Shown in pieces: positions 33,944 through 41,519 of a DNA stretch of 64,000 nt (positions are counted from its first letter, which is position 1; every line of letters starts with the position of its first letter). This DNA comes from JAISFI01 sp031553775 (GTDB taxonomy: Bacteria > Bacteroidota > Bacteroidia > Bacteroidales > Azobacteroidaceae). The stretch spans positions 1 to 64,000 of the forward strand of contig JAVBLA010000047.1 of NCBI GenBank assembly GCA_031553775.1, in the 5' to 3' direction. The translations under genes were made by a program, and so were the position numbers. Below the pieces are notes generated by a model that did not search any database, was not told the origin of the DNA, and saw nothing but the letters and a program-made list of their open reading frames with translations.

Positions 33944-35581
33944 TTACGGATAGATGAATTCTTCCAGGGGAAGTTCTTTGGCTGCATTGGGGGGCCTGAT
34001 CCTCAGTACATGGGTAACAGTGGGTGCAATTTGAGTAGCTTTTACTGTTCTCCTGATACGTTGGGGAGTTATCTGGTGTCCGAAAAATATTAATGGGGCA
34101 ACGATTGCGTTATTTCTGATATATTTGTTTTGCGAAGCATTCTGGTCGTCCACCAAAACCCAACCTGGTTGCAGCTCTATGATGATATCGCCGGTAATGT
34201 CTTTATTGCTTCCATTCCGGAAACGTATTACGGCCTCATTCCAATTGCCGTACAGCATTTCTATCAGAGTAGAAACATCCTGTACACCACTGAACTGGAT
34301 GACAAATTCCGCTGCTTTCCTTTGAATTTCTGCCATCGCGATTTGCTTGTCGTCGATCAGTTTCCGGTTCAGGAAAATCTGGTTGCGGTAATAGCCTTTT
34401 ACCCAGTCGCCTTGTCCGTAAACCGACATCAGATACATATTCAGCAAGGCAACGCAGCGGTTCGGATAGAACATTCCTGCCGGTTTGAGAACATCCGGAT
34501 TGTTTTCTTCCGTTTCATAGTAGCCTGTGGAAGTAAGGAAAATCAAAGTATTTTTGATTCCAACATATTTTTCCACAAGGGTTAATAAGTCTTCAATTTC
34601 TTTGTCCAACCGGAAATAAATATCCTGAATCTCCGGTGTGAATTCTTTATTATATGCATCCCTGAAATTTCCGGCATAATAAGCCAGTGAAAGCATGTCG
34701 GGATATCTCCGTCCGCCGAAGTCGGCATATTGCAGGAACCTGCCTGCCAGCATGGTGACTTCAGTATTGATGTAGGGACTGGTTTTGATTTGCAGGTATT
34801 TATCCTTACTGTAAAACAGGTGGCTGAAAGCTTTGTTTCCTTCCGTATATGGGAAAGCATCGTACGAAGCGATTGCCGGTTTCCAGTTGTAATCGTTGAT
34901 CCGGTATGCCAGGGATTCCGATAGGTTATATCTTTCCACATACCATGGTATGTTCTTATAATAGGTGGTAGTAGCCCATTTTCCATTATAATCTTCAATC
35001 CAGAATGCCGAGTTGGCAGCATGTCCGCCCGATATAATGGCTTGTGCAGCATCGGGAGCAATGGCATACACATCACTTTTACCTCCGGAAGCAATTTTTA
35101 ATTCGTCGGCAATGGTGGAACTTTTCAAATTGGCGGGAGAAAGTGTTTCTGTAGTATAGTTGCCGAGATATTGCGGATCATAGAGGATCGATACTTCCTG
35201 GAGTTTATCCCAGTCGAATTTTTTATTTCCGGTAATTCCGTGATAGTATGGATTTGTTCCGGTAAAGATCGTGGCAAAAGCCGAAGCTGGAGAGATTTCC
35301 GGAAAGTCGTACTGGATTTGCTGGTATACCAGTCCGTCGTTCAGCAAGCGTTTAAATCCTTTGCTCCCGAAGGTATGGATACAGTATTGCAGGTAATCTC
35401 CCCGTAATTGGTCGATTGTAATTCCAATTACTAATTTGGGGATCGGCACCTGCTCCTGTACCTGCGATTGCGCCTGTAGCTGGGTCAGATTCAATACCGA
35501 CAGCAGGGAAATGATCAGGTATCTGACTCCCAAACCTCCTGAATAAGGGGATGCAACCGGTTTATGGATGTTTGTCTTCAT
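33944..35581 (-). CDS. Alkaline-phosphatase-superfamily (PafA-like) exported protein, probably inactive
   Basis: A 545-residue exported protein of the type I phosphodiesterase/PafA-like family. The first metal Asp is kept (GITIDQLRGDYLQYC), and the nucleophile region reads EISPASAFATIFTGTNPYYHG, with Ser or Thr available. But the second metal site is degraded: the usual TADHG block is TSTGYYETEENNP near residue 350, and the usual D-x-x-x-H stretch is YYAGNFRDAYNKE. A pseudoenzyme with a binding role is therefore likely. The start overlaps the stop of the Lnb-type gene by 4 bases. The oddly polar residues 6-20 (HKPVASPYSGGLGVR) before the hydrophobic signal suggest the start is not certain. 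Confidence 0.75.
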   Translation of the reverse strand: MKTNIHKPVASPYSGGLGVRYLIISLLSVLNLTQLQAQSQVQEQVPIPKLVIGITIDQLRGDYLQYCIHTFGSKGFKRLLNDGLVYQQIQYDFPEISPASAFATIFTGTNPYYHGITGNKKFDWDKLQEVSILYDPQYLGNYTTETLSPANLKSSTIADELKIASGGKSDVYAIAPDAAQAIISGGHAANSAFWIEDYNGKWATTTYYKNIPWYVERYNLSESLAYRINDYNWKPAIASYDAFPYTEGNKAFSHLFYSKDKYLQIKTSPYINTEVTMLAGRFLQYADFGGRRYPDMLSLAYYAGNFRDAYNKEFTPEIQDIYFRLDKEIEDLLTLVEKYVGIKNTLIFLTSTGYYETEENNPDVLKPAGMFYPNRCVALLNMYLMSVYGQGDWVKGYYRNQIFLNRKLIDDKQIAMAEIQRKAAEFVIQFSGVQDVSTLIEMLYGNWNEAVIRFRNGSNKDITGDIIIELQPGWVLVDDQNASQNKYIRNNAIVAPLIFFGHQITPQRIRRTVKATQIAPTVTHVLRIRPPNAAKELPLEEFIYP

Positions 35582-36816
35582 TTACTGGATAGTACTTCGG
35601 GCTTTTTATTCAATAGCTTTTTAACGGGATTCAGATTGGCTCCCGATCTCATCCAAAGGCAGACGGCCAGAACGATAGCAGCTCCGGGAATGCTTTGCGG
35701 AATGAAGTATAAAGTTGCCAAAAATATTGTCAAAACGACAAAGTTAATCAAATGATACCAATCTGTAAATTTTTTACAGGATTTTATTGGAAAAAAGATC
35801 GCACCGACCAGGTGCAGGGGATGTAACCAGAGTACATTGTAATTCCAGGAGGTGCAGGGATGTGTAGATACGAAACAGATGAAACATACAATACATCCTG
35901 CAATTCCGGCTGTGGAAAACAAAAGAGTATCCAGTCCCCGGAACATTCTGTTTTTTCTGAATCCGAAAACGGTAAAAAGAATTACGATCAGTAAAACCAA
36001 AGCAGAAACTACTTCAGGAGAAAAAAGAGAAATACCGGTATTTTTGTTTCCGATTGTAGTATCGGAGCGTTTGTCTAACAGTGTCAGCTTTTCTTTGATT
36101 AACGGATGGGAAGTAGAATCTGTTACCACTTCGGCCGCGTCAAAAGCCTGCATCAGTTTAATGGGCAGGAACATTTCCGTTCTATAATGCACGGTACTAT
36201 CGGCTCCACTTCCGATTACCAGGTCTATCCCGAACTCCAGCCAGGGGTAAGGCTGTGTACATTCATGTACAAGTTTCCGGAGTGTTGTAGTATGTTGCGG
36301 CTCTGTATAGACAACGTTTCCTCCGGCATATTTCTCGATAATATCCCTGGGACGTGTACTGCAATTGTCGAAAAAATAGTCGTATCTGTATCCTTTGTTT
36401 TCCGGCAATGCGTTGTAGTTCAAAAAGTTAAATATATTCCTCTTTTCTTCTGTGGAAAAATTTAAAATTTGTTCATCGATGCGGGAGTTGTTTACGGCAT
36501 ATTTGTGCATAAAATAATCGTACTTATCTACTCCCAGAACATAGTCGGTTTCTCCTTTGACAAAATGATAAATAAAATTCGGTTTGGAAGAATCGAAATA
36601 ACCGTAGTTGTATACCCAGTCTAATTGTTGTGCCGGACTCTGGATGCGGATCGCGGTATGTCCGAAAATGGCATATACCTCTTCATCCCAGGGAAATACT
36701 GTGAGCAGGCTGACGGTAGCTCCTTCGTCTAATTCCTCTTTTTCTATTGCCGGCTGGGGGATGATGGCTTGCAGCGGAATTATCAACAATAATGTAAATA
36801 AAAATAGCTTTTTCAT
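35578..36816 (-). CDS. DUF4105 membrane protein, Lnb-type lipoprotein N-acyltransferase candidate
   Basis: A 412-residue protein with a signal peptide, a periplasmic domain (residues about 25-250) and four to five C-terminal membrane helices (about 275-400). The periplasmic part has the DUF4105 signature: VYAIFGHTAIRIQSP with its His, and YDYFFDNCSTRPRDIIEKY with Cys152. Bacteroidota proteins of this family have recently been described as Lnb, an enzyme that adds the third acyl chain to lipoproteins; the Cys/His pair fits an acyl transfer. It is the second gene of a four-gene operon, with 4-base overlaps on both sides, next to an exosortase-like protein. Confidence 0.8.
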   Translation of the reverse strand: MKKLFLFTLLLIIPLQAIIPQPAIEKEELDEGATVSLLTVFPWDEEVYAIFGHTAIRIQSPAQQLDWVYNYGYFDSSKPNFIYHFVKGETDYVLGVDKYDYFMHKYAVNNSRIDEQILNFSTEEKRNIFNFLNYNALPENKGYRYDYFFDNCSTRPRDIIEKYAGGNVVYTEPQHTTTLRKLVHECTQPYPWLEFGIDLVIGSGADSTVHYRTEMFLPIKLMQAFDAAEVVTDSTSHPLIKEKLTLLDKRSDTTIGNKNTGISLFSPEVVSALVLLIVILFTVFGFRKNRMFRGLDTLLFSTAGIAGCIVCFICFVSTHPCTSWNYNVLWLHPLHLVGAIFFPIKSCKKFTDWYHLINFVVLTIFLATLYFIPQSIPGAAIVLAVCLWMRSGANLNPVKKLLNKKPEVLSSK

Positions 36817-37391
36817 TTAGATCTGACTGGTTTTCTGATTTTTTCTTCCCAATAAACCCATATCAGGAAAATAAGTCCGTAGTATGCGTATCTGAATAGT
36901 TTGTCATGTAAAAAGTCAAACCATTCGGGATGATTGCGCGTCATGAAAAGGATGGAACTGATGCGGACAATATTGTATGCCCAAAGGATCAATGCTCCTA
37001 AAGGGAGATACCATAATTTCTTTTTCCAGGGTCCCGGATAAAACAACATGATGGCCAGGAATACATAGAACTGTTTGGCACCGGTGCATCCCCAGATGAT
37101 ATTCAACCTCATTCCACTGTCCCAGAAATAAAGCCTGGTATCATACAAGTAAAGAAAATCGGTTCCGGGAAACAGGCAGGAAAAATGATAGATCTGACGG
37201 GCAGTCCATTGGGAAAAAGCATAAAATTGAGAGGTATAATCTACACCGAAAGCAGCAAATGACTGGCTGTTTATATTAGCATCGACTACCCATTTCCAAA
37301 AGAAGTCAGCAGAAAAAAGTACGATCCCGAAATAAATAATTCCTGCGTACGGTTTGAGCGAACGTGTCAGTATCTCAATATATTTTTTCAT
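36813..37391 (-). CDS. Exosortase/archaeosortase-family membrane peptidase
   Basis: A 192-residue protein with six to seven membrane helices. The three catalytic residues of exosortases are placed as expected: Cys102 in IIWGCTGAKQFYVF, Arg143 in YNIVRISSILF, and His162 in FDFLHDKLFRYAYYG. Exosortases cut and re-anchor proteins bearing C-terminal PEP-CTERM-like signals. No such target was recognised in this window. It is the first gene of the operon with the Lnb-type protein, the PafA-like protein and SecA. A TAACTTTG box lies 12 bases before the start codon. Confidence 0.82.
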   Translation of the reverse strand: MKKYIEILTRSLKPYAGIIYFGIVLFSADFFWKWVVDANINSQSFAAFGVDYTSQFYAFSQWTARQIYHFSCLFPGTDFLYLYDTRLYFWDSGMRLNIIWGCTGAKQFYVFLAIMLFYPGPWKKKLWYLPLGALILWAYNIVRISSILFMTRNHPEWFDFLHDKLFRYAYYGLIFLIWVYWEEKIRKPVRSK

Positions 37392-37402
37392 TATTCAGGG
37401 TG

Positions 37403-37410
37403 CAAAGTTA
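37403..37410 (-). promoter_or_regulatory. Probable -7 box of the exosortase-secA operon
   Basis: Minus-strand TAACTTTG fits TAnnTTTG and ends 12 bases before the ATG at 37391, so the leader would be very short. No clear -33 element is seen. Confidence 0.4.
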
Positions 37411-37433
37411 GTATGTTTTTCAATATTTTCCCG

Positions 37434-37441
37434 TACATTTG
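37434..37441 (+). promoter_or_regulatory. Probable -7 box of the coaX operon
   Basis: TACATTTG fits TAnnTTTG and lies 22 bases before the GTG start at 37464. It is back to back with the exosortase promoter in a 72-base divergent gap. Confidence 0.4.
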
Positions 37442-37463
37442 CATCGTTTTTAGGAAAAAATAA

Positions 37464-38192
37464 GTGAATATAGTTATAGATCAGGGAAATGCATCTGCTA
37501 AAGTTGCTTTGTTCGACAAGGACAAACTGATGATTTCCTTTATATATAAGCCTTTACGGGAATCGCATATCCGCAAGATGCTTCACCAGTTTTCTCCCCG
37601 CCGGGGAATACTGAGTTCTGTGGCTGACGTAGATGGTGCGGTTGTTACTCTGTTAAAGGAGCACCTGGAAACTTTTATTTTCCTGGATGAAAAAGTTCCG
37701 TTACCTGTTGAGGTGGCGTATGCTACTCCTGAAACTCTGGGGAAGGACCGGATCGCGGCCATTGTCGGTGCCCAGGCGGTGAAACCCGGAAAAAATATCC
37801 TGGTGATCGATGCCGGAACAGCCATTACTTATGATTTATTAGAGGCCGATGGAAAATATCCGGGTGGAAATATCTCTCCCGGTTTGACCACCCGCTTCAA
37901 ATCGCTGAAAACTTCTACCAAACGATTGCCGTTGTTGGATGAAACGGGCGATTTACCGGAAATCGGATATAATACGGAAACCGCTATCCGGGCTGGTGTG
38001 GTGAAGGGTATTATTTATGAAATGGATGCTTATATAACGGAATATAAGTTAAAGTATCCCGGTCTTTTTGTTTTTTTAACAGGCGGACACTCATTTTATT
38101 TTGAAACAAAATTAAAAAATTCCACCTTTGCGGATGTGAATTTGGTATTGAAAGGATTAAACAGAATATTAAACTATAATGTCAAAGATTAA
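37464..38192 (+). CDS. coaX: Type III pantothenate kinase
   Basis: CoaX phosphorylates pantothenate in the first step of coenzyme A synthesis; the type III enzyme needs a monovalent cation and is not feedback inhibited by CoA. The 242-residue product has the actin-like phosphate motifs VIDQGNASAKVALF (residues 3-16), GKDRIAAIVGAQ and VIDAGTAITYDLLE, and the GGNISPGLTTRFKSL loop. The start is GTG at 37464, with AGGAAA-like bases just before it. The stop overlaps the outer-membrane gene by 14 bases. Confidence 0.95.
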   Translation: MNIVIDQGNASAKVALFDKDKLMISFIYKPLRESHIRKMLHQFSPRRGILSSVADVDGAVVTLLKEHLETFIFLDEKVPLPVEVAYATPETLGKDRIAAIVGAQAVKPGKNILVIDAGTAITYDLLEADGKYPGGNISPGLTTRFKSLKTSTKRLPLLDETGDLPEIGYNTETAIRAGVVKGIIYEMDAYITEYKLKYPGLFVFLTGGHSFYFETKLKNSTFADVNLVLKGLNRILNYNVKD

Positions 38193-39411
38193 GTGTATTT
38201 TATTGTTTGTTGCTGTTGCCGGGCTACAGCTGTCCGCCTTGTCCCAGGGAAGCAGTACTAATTCTCCTTATTCCCGTTACGGATACGGAATGCTGGCCGA
38301 TCAGTCTTCTTCTGCCGGTCATGCCATGGGTGGCCTGGGCTATGGTTTAAGAAATTCTTCCCAGATTAATCCGATGAACCCGGCCTCTTATTCGGCGGTA
38401 GATTCCTTGACTTTTCTTTTCGATATGGGTGTTGATTTCCAAATTTCATGGATGAAGGAAAGTTATGGGGGAAAGCTCAATAAGCAAAAAGATTATAATG
38501 GTAATATTAAGAATATCAATATGCTCTTTCCGGTAGGCAAAGGTTTTGCCGTCAGCGCGGGAATTATGCCGGATACCTATGTCGGATATAACTATACTCA
38601 GCAGGATACATATGGATATACCAGCTATTACGGTTCCGGTGGTTTTCATGAAGTCTATGGCGGATTAGCTTATAAATATGATAATTTTTCTATTGGAGCT
38701 AATATTGGCTATTTGTTCGGCGATATAGAGCATTATGTCTATACAACTCCTGTATCAAGTTCCGGAATTTATCAGGATTCTATCAGGATCCGTGCACATG
38801 ACCTTATCTATACATTGGGGCTTCAACAAACAATTCCCTTGAACAATCATAAACAATTAATTTTAGGTGCCGCTTATACGCCAAAGTTAAAAATGACGGC
38901 AAGGGGAACCGAATCGCAATATATCGGAAGCACAGTTATCAAAGATACCATTTCGTCAGGCAACGAATTCGATATGGCTCAAAAGTTAGGAGTCGGTTTG
39001 AGTTTGATGAGTGGAGACCAATGGACGATCGGTGCGGATGTTTTATGGGAAAACTGGGCGGATGCAAAACTGAACGGAGTAACCGATACTTTAAATAATC
39101 GCTTGCGTTATGCCGCGGGATTTGAATATACTCCTAATTCCCGCAGCCGGAATTTCTTCAGCAGAGTAAAATATCGTGCGGGCGGATATTATTCCAATTC
39201 GTATATAACTACTGATGCCGGATCCAAATATGATGAATACGGCATGAGTTTAGGTCTGGGTTTACCTGTAAATAAATCCGTTATACATGTTTCCTTTGAT
39301 TATGTGCATGTAAAACCGACTATTGCCAATATGCTGACAGAGAATTATTTCAAAATCACGCTCAATTATACTTTCAATGAAACCTGGTTCAGGAAATGGA
39401 AGTTATATTGA
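38179..39411 (+). CDS. Outer-membrane beta-barrel protein of unknown role
   Basis: A 410-residue exported protein. After the signal (KCILLFVAVAGLQLSALSQ) it begins with SSTNSPYSRYGYGMLADQ and MGGLGYGLRNSSQINPMNPAS, an opening common among Bacteroidota barrel proteins related to the FadL/OMPP1 group. Alternating hydrophobic residues and Tyr/Phe/Trp-rich strands continue to the C-terminus, which ends in a basic KWKLY. In Bacteroidales this gene sits between coaX and lptC. Its position suggests an envelope role, but no substrate can be named. Confidence 0.8.
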   Translation: MSKIKCILLFVAVAGLQLSALSQGSSTNSPYSRYGYGMLADQSSSAGHAMGGLGYGLRNSSQINPMNPASYSAVDSLTFLFDMGVDFQISWMKESYGGKLNKQKDYNGNIKNINMLFPVGKGFAVSAGIMPDTYVGYNYTQQDTYGYTSYYGSGGFHEVYGGLAYKYDNFSIGANIGYLFGDIEHYVYTTPVSSSGIYQDSIRIRAHDLIYTLGLQQTIPLNNHKQLILGAAYTPKLKMTARGTESQYIGSTVIKDTISSGNEFDMAQKLGVGLSLMSGDQWTIGADVLWENWADAKLNGVTDTLNNRLRYAAGFEYTPNSRSRNFFSRVKYRAGGYYSNSYITTDAGSKYDEYGMSLGLGLPVNKSVIHVSFDYVHVKPTIANMLTENYFKITLNYTFNETWFRKWKLY

Positions 39412-40108
39412 TCTCCTGCTGTTTTTAAGGGAAACAGGAGTGCGGTTATACACATCCGTAAGATATCTGTGTCCCGGTTCATTCCGGAAGAAACGTTTTT
39501 TTTTCGGGCATGGAACTTTTCTTTTTCAGCTTCTTTTTATTGCTTTGTTTTGTATTGCCTGCGGAAAAGGGAAGACACAGGTGGTTGGCGAAGTTTTTAA
39601 TCCGGAGACCTCTCCTGTGATACATACGGAAGATGTGTCCACACTGATATCGGATTCCGGAATTACACGTTACAGGATACAAACAAAAATCTGGGATGTT
39701 TATTCTAAAGCAAAAGATCCTTACTGGTATTTTCCTCAGGGTATTTATGTAGAACGATACGATACATTATTTAATGTAGAAAGCAGTGTGGAAGCCGATA
39801 CTGCTTATTTTTTTGTGAACCGGAAATTGTGGCGTGCGGTCGGGAATGTAAGGGTGATGAACCTGGACGGTACTATTTTCGATACGTCCGAATTATTCTG
39901 GGATCAGACGAAGGCGCTGGTTTATTCCGATAAATTTGTCCGTGTGCAAATGAAAGACAAGGAAATTACCGGAGGCATAGGGCTCCGCTCGAATGAAGCA
40001 ATGTCGGAATATAGTTTTTATCATGCGGGCGTAGATATTTATGAGCCTGATAAAGAGCCGGGTACCGGAGATGAAATGAAAACTGATTCTATTTCCCCCG
40101 GGAATTAG
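39377..40108 (+). CDS. lptC: LPS export periplasmic protein LptC (lipoprotein form)
   Basis: LptC passes lipopolysaccharide from the LptBFG transporter to the periplasmic LptA bridge. The body (residues about 75-210) has the repeated beta-strand pattern of the Lpt jelly roll: RIQTKIWDVYSKAKDPYWYFP, YFFVNRKLWRAVGNVRVMN and FDTSELFWDQTKALVYSD. A lipobox is seen (FIALFCIACGKG), as in other Bacteroidota LptC. The ATG at 39377 adds a 35-base overlap with the preceding gene and a polar leader; a GTG near 39440, after AGGA, would give a more usual N-terminus. The rest of the system is represented by the LptF/G-type gene at 56462. Confidence 0.88.
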   Translation: MKPGSGNGSYIDLLLFLRETGVRLYTSVRYLCPGSFRKKRFFFGHGTFLFQLLFIALFCIACGKGKTQVVGEVFNPETSPVIHTEDVSTLISDSGITRYRIQTKIWDVYSKAKDPYWYFPQGIYVERYDTLFNVESSVEADTAYFFVNRKLWRAVGNVRVMNLDGTIFDTSELFWDQTKALVYSDKFVRVQMKDKEITGGIGLRSNEAMSEYSFYHAGVDIYEPDKEPGTGDEMKTDSISPGN

Positions 40109-40164
40109 AATTTTATATATTAATATCCTGTTGATGATCTGTTTTTACTGTTGAGTTATTCCAA

Positions 40165-41418
40165 ATGGAAATAATAGTTATCATAGTTTCCCTTCTTTTT
40201 GCCGTATTATTTTCCGGTGCGGAAACGGCTTTTATTACTTCCAGTAAAATTCGTTTTGAGTTGGATAAGAAGCAAAAAAATCTGGTTTCATTTATTCTGA
40301 GCCGGTTTTATAAACGTCCCGGTTTGTTTTTGGTAACTTTATTAGTCGGAAATTGTATTGTCCTCGTTGTTTACAGTCTGCAGATGGTGCTTGTAACAGA
40401 ACCCTGGCTTGCTTCTCATATTCCGGGAACTTTCTTGCTTCTTTTGTCTGAGTCCGTTTTGTCTGCTATCCTGGCAGTTTTAGCCGGGGTGTTCATCCCA
40501 AGGTTGGTGTCCGGGGTGAATCCGTATTTTTTCTTGTCTTTTTTTTCTATCTTATTATATCTTGTATATATCCTCTTGCTTCCGGTTTCTTTGATATGCT
40601 TTTTTCTCTCCCGAATGATTCTGAAGATGACAGGCCTGCGTTCATACCTGTCTTTCAAAGAAAAAAGTCTGGGGCGGGTAGACCTGGACCGTTTTATTCA
40701 GAATACGATCGAACAGTCGCCGGAGAATGCCGCACTGGAAACCGAAGTGAAGATTTTTCAGAATGCCCTGGATTTTTCCAGTATCCGCCTGAAAGATTGC
40801 ATGGTTCCGCGTACGGAAATCGTGGCATTCGATCTTGATGTGAATAAGCAGGAACTATTGTCCCGATTTATAGAAACCGGTTTATCGAAGATATTGATAT
40901 ACAATGAGAATATAGACGATATTGCGGGATGCATCCATTCTACGGAAATGTTTGTCAATCCCGACGACTGGAAAAGCAATATCAAGCCCGTGCCTATCGT
41001 ACCGGAAACCATGGCAGCCAATAAGCTGATGAAAGTTCTGATGCAGGAAAAGAAAACCATTGCAGTAGTGGTCGATGAATTCGGAGGTACTTCCGGGATT
41101 GTTTGTATGGAAGACTTAGTGGAGGAAATTTTCGGAGACTTTGAAGATGAGCATGATACCACTACTTATGTGGCCAAAAAGAATTCGGAAACAGAATTTG
41201 TGCTTTCCGGCAGGATGGAGATCGACAAGGTAAATGAAATGTTTGAATTGGATTTGCCGGAATCGGAGGATTATCAAACTATTGCAGGATTAATCCTGCA
41301 TGCTTATCAAAAATTTCCCCAACTTAATGAGGTGGTTGTTATAGGCCGTTTTTCTTTTTCCATTATCAAAAAAACTGCTACAAAAATAGAGCTTGTGAAG
41401 ATGAAAATTCTTAAATGA
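40165..41418 (+). CDS. CNNM/CorC-family membrane protein (hemolysin family)
   Basis: A 417-residue protein with an N-terminal CNNM/DUF21 membrane domain of four helices (GAETAFITSSKIRFELDKK is its signature), a CBS pair (residues about 200-330, with MVPRTEIVAFDLDV and VVVDEFGGTSGIVCMEDLVEEIFGDFEDE, split here by position), and a C-terminal CorC/HlyC domain. Such proteins handle magnesium or cobalt; the Bacteroidota relative GldE belongs to the same family and acts in gliding and T9SS. A true hemolysin role is unlikely. It lies between lptC (56-base gap) and the PpiD-like gene. Confidence 0.9.
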   Translation: MEIIVIIVSLLFAVLFSGAETAFITSSKIRFELDKKQKNLVSFILSRFYKRPGLFLVTLLVGNCIVLVVYSLQMVLVTEPWLASHIPGTFLLLLSESVLSAILAVLAGVFIPRLVSGVNPYFFLSFFSILLYLVYILLLPVSLICFFLSRMILKMTGLRSYLSFKEKSLGRVDLDRFIQNTIEQSPENAALETEVKIFQNALDFSSIRLKDCMVPRTEIVAFDLDVNKQELLSRFIETGLSKILIYNENIDDIAGCIHSTEMFVNPDDWKSNIKPVPIVPETMAANKLMKVLMQEKKTIAVVVDEFGGTSGIVCMEDLVEEIFGDFEDEHDTTTYVAKKNSETEFVLSGRMEIDKVNEMFELDLPESEDYQTIAGLILHAYQKFPQLNEVVVIGRFSFSIIKKTATKIELVKMKILK

Positions 41419-41519
41419 TCAAAAAAACGGACATAAATAGTGCTTTTATGGGTATTTCTCTGTATCTTCGTGCGCGAAATTTTGAAAAATAATAAAAACA
41501 ATCAATAAAATACTTGAAA

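Noticed and set aside
40165..41418. Hemolysin virulence factor
   Set aside because: The CNNM/CBS/CorC architecture points to a metal-related membrane protein; the hemolysin name is historical.
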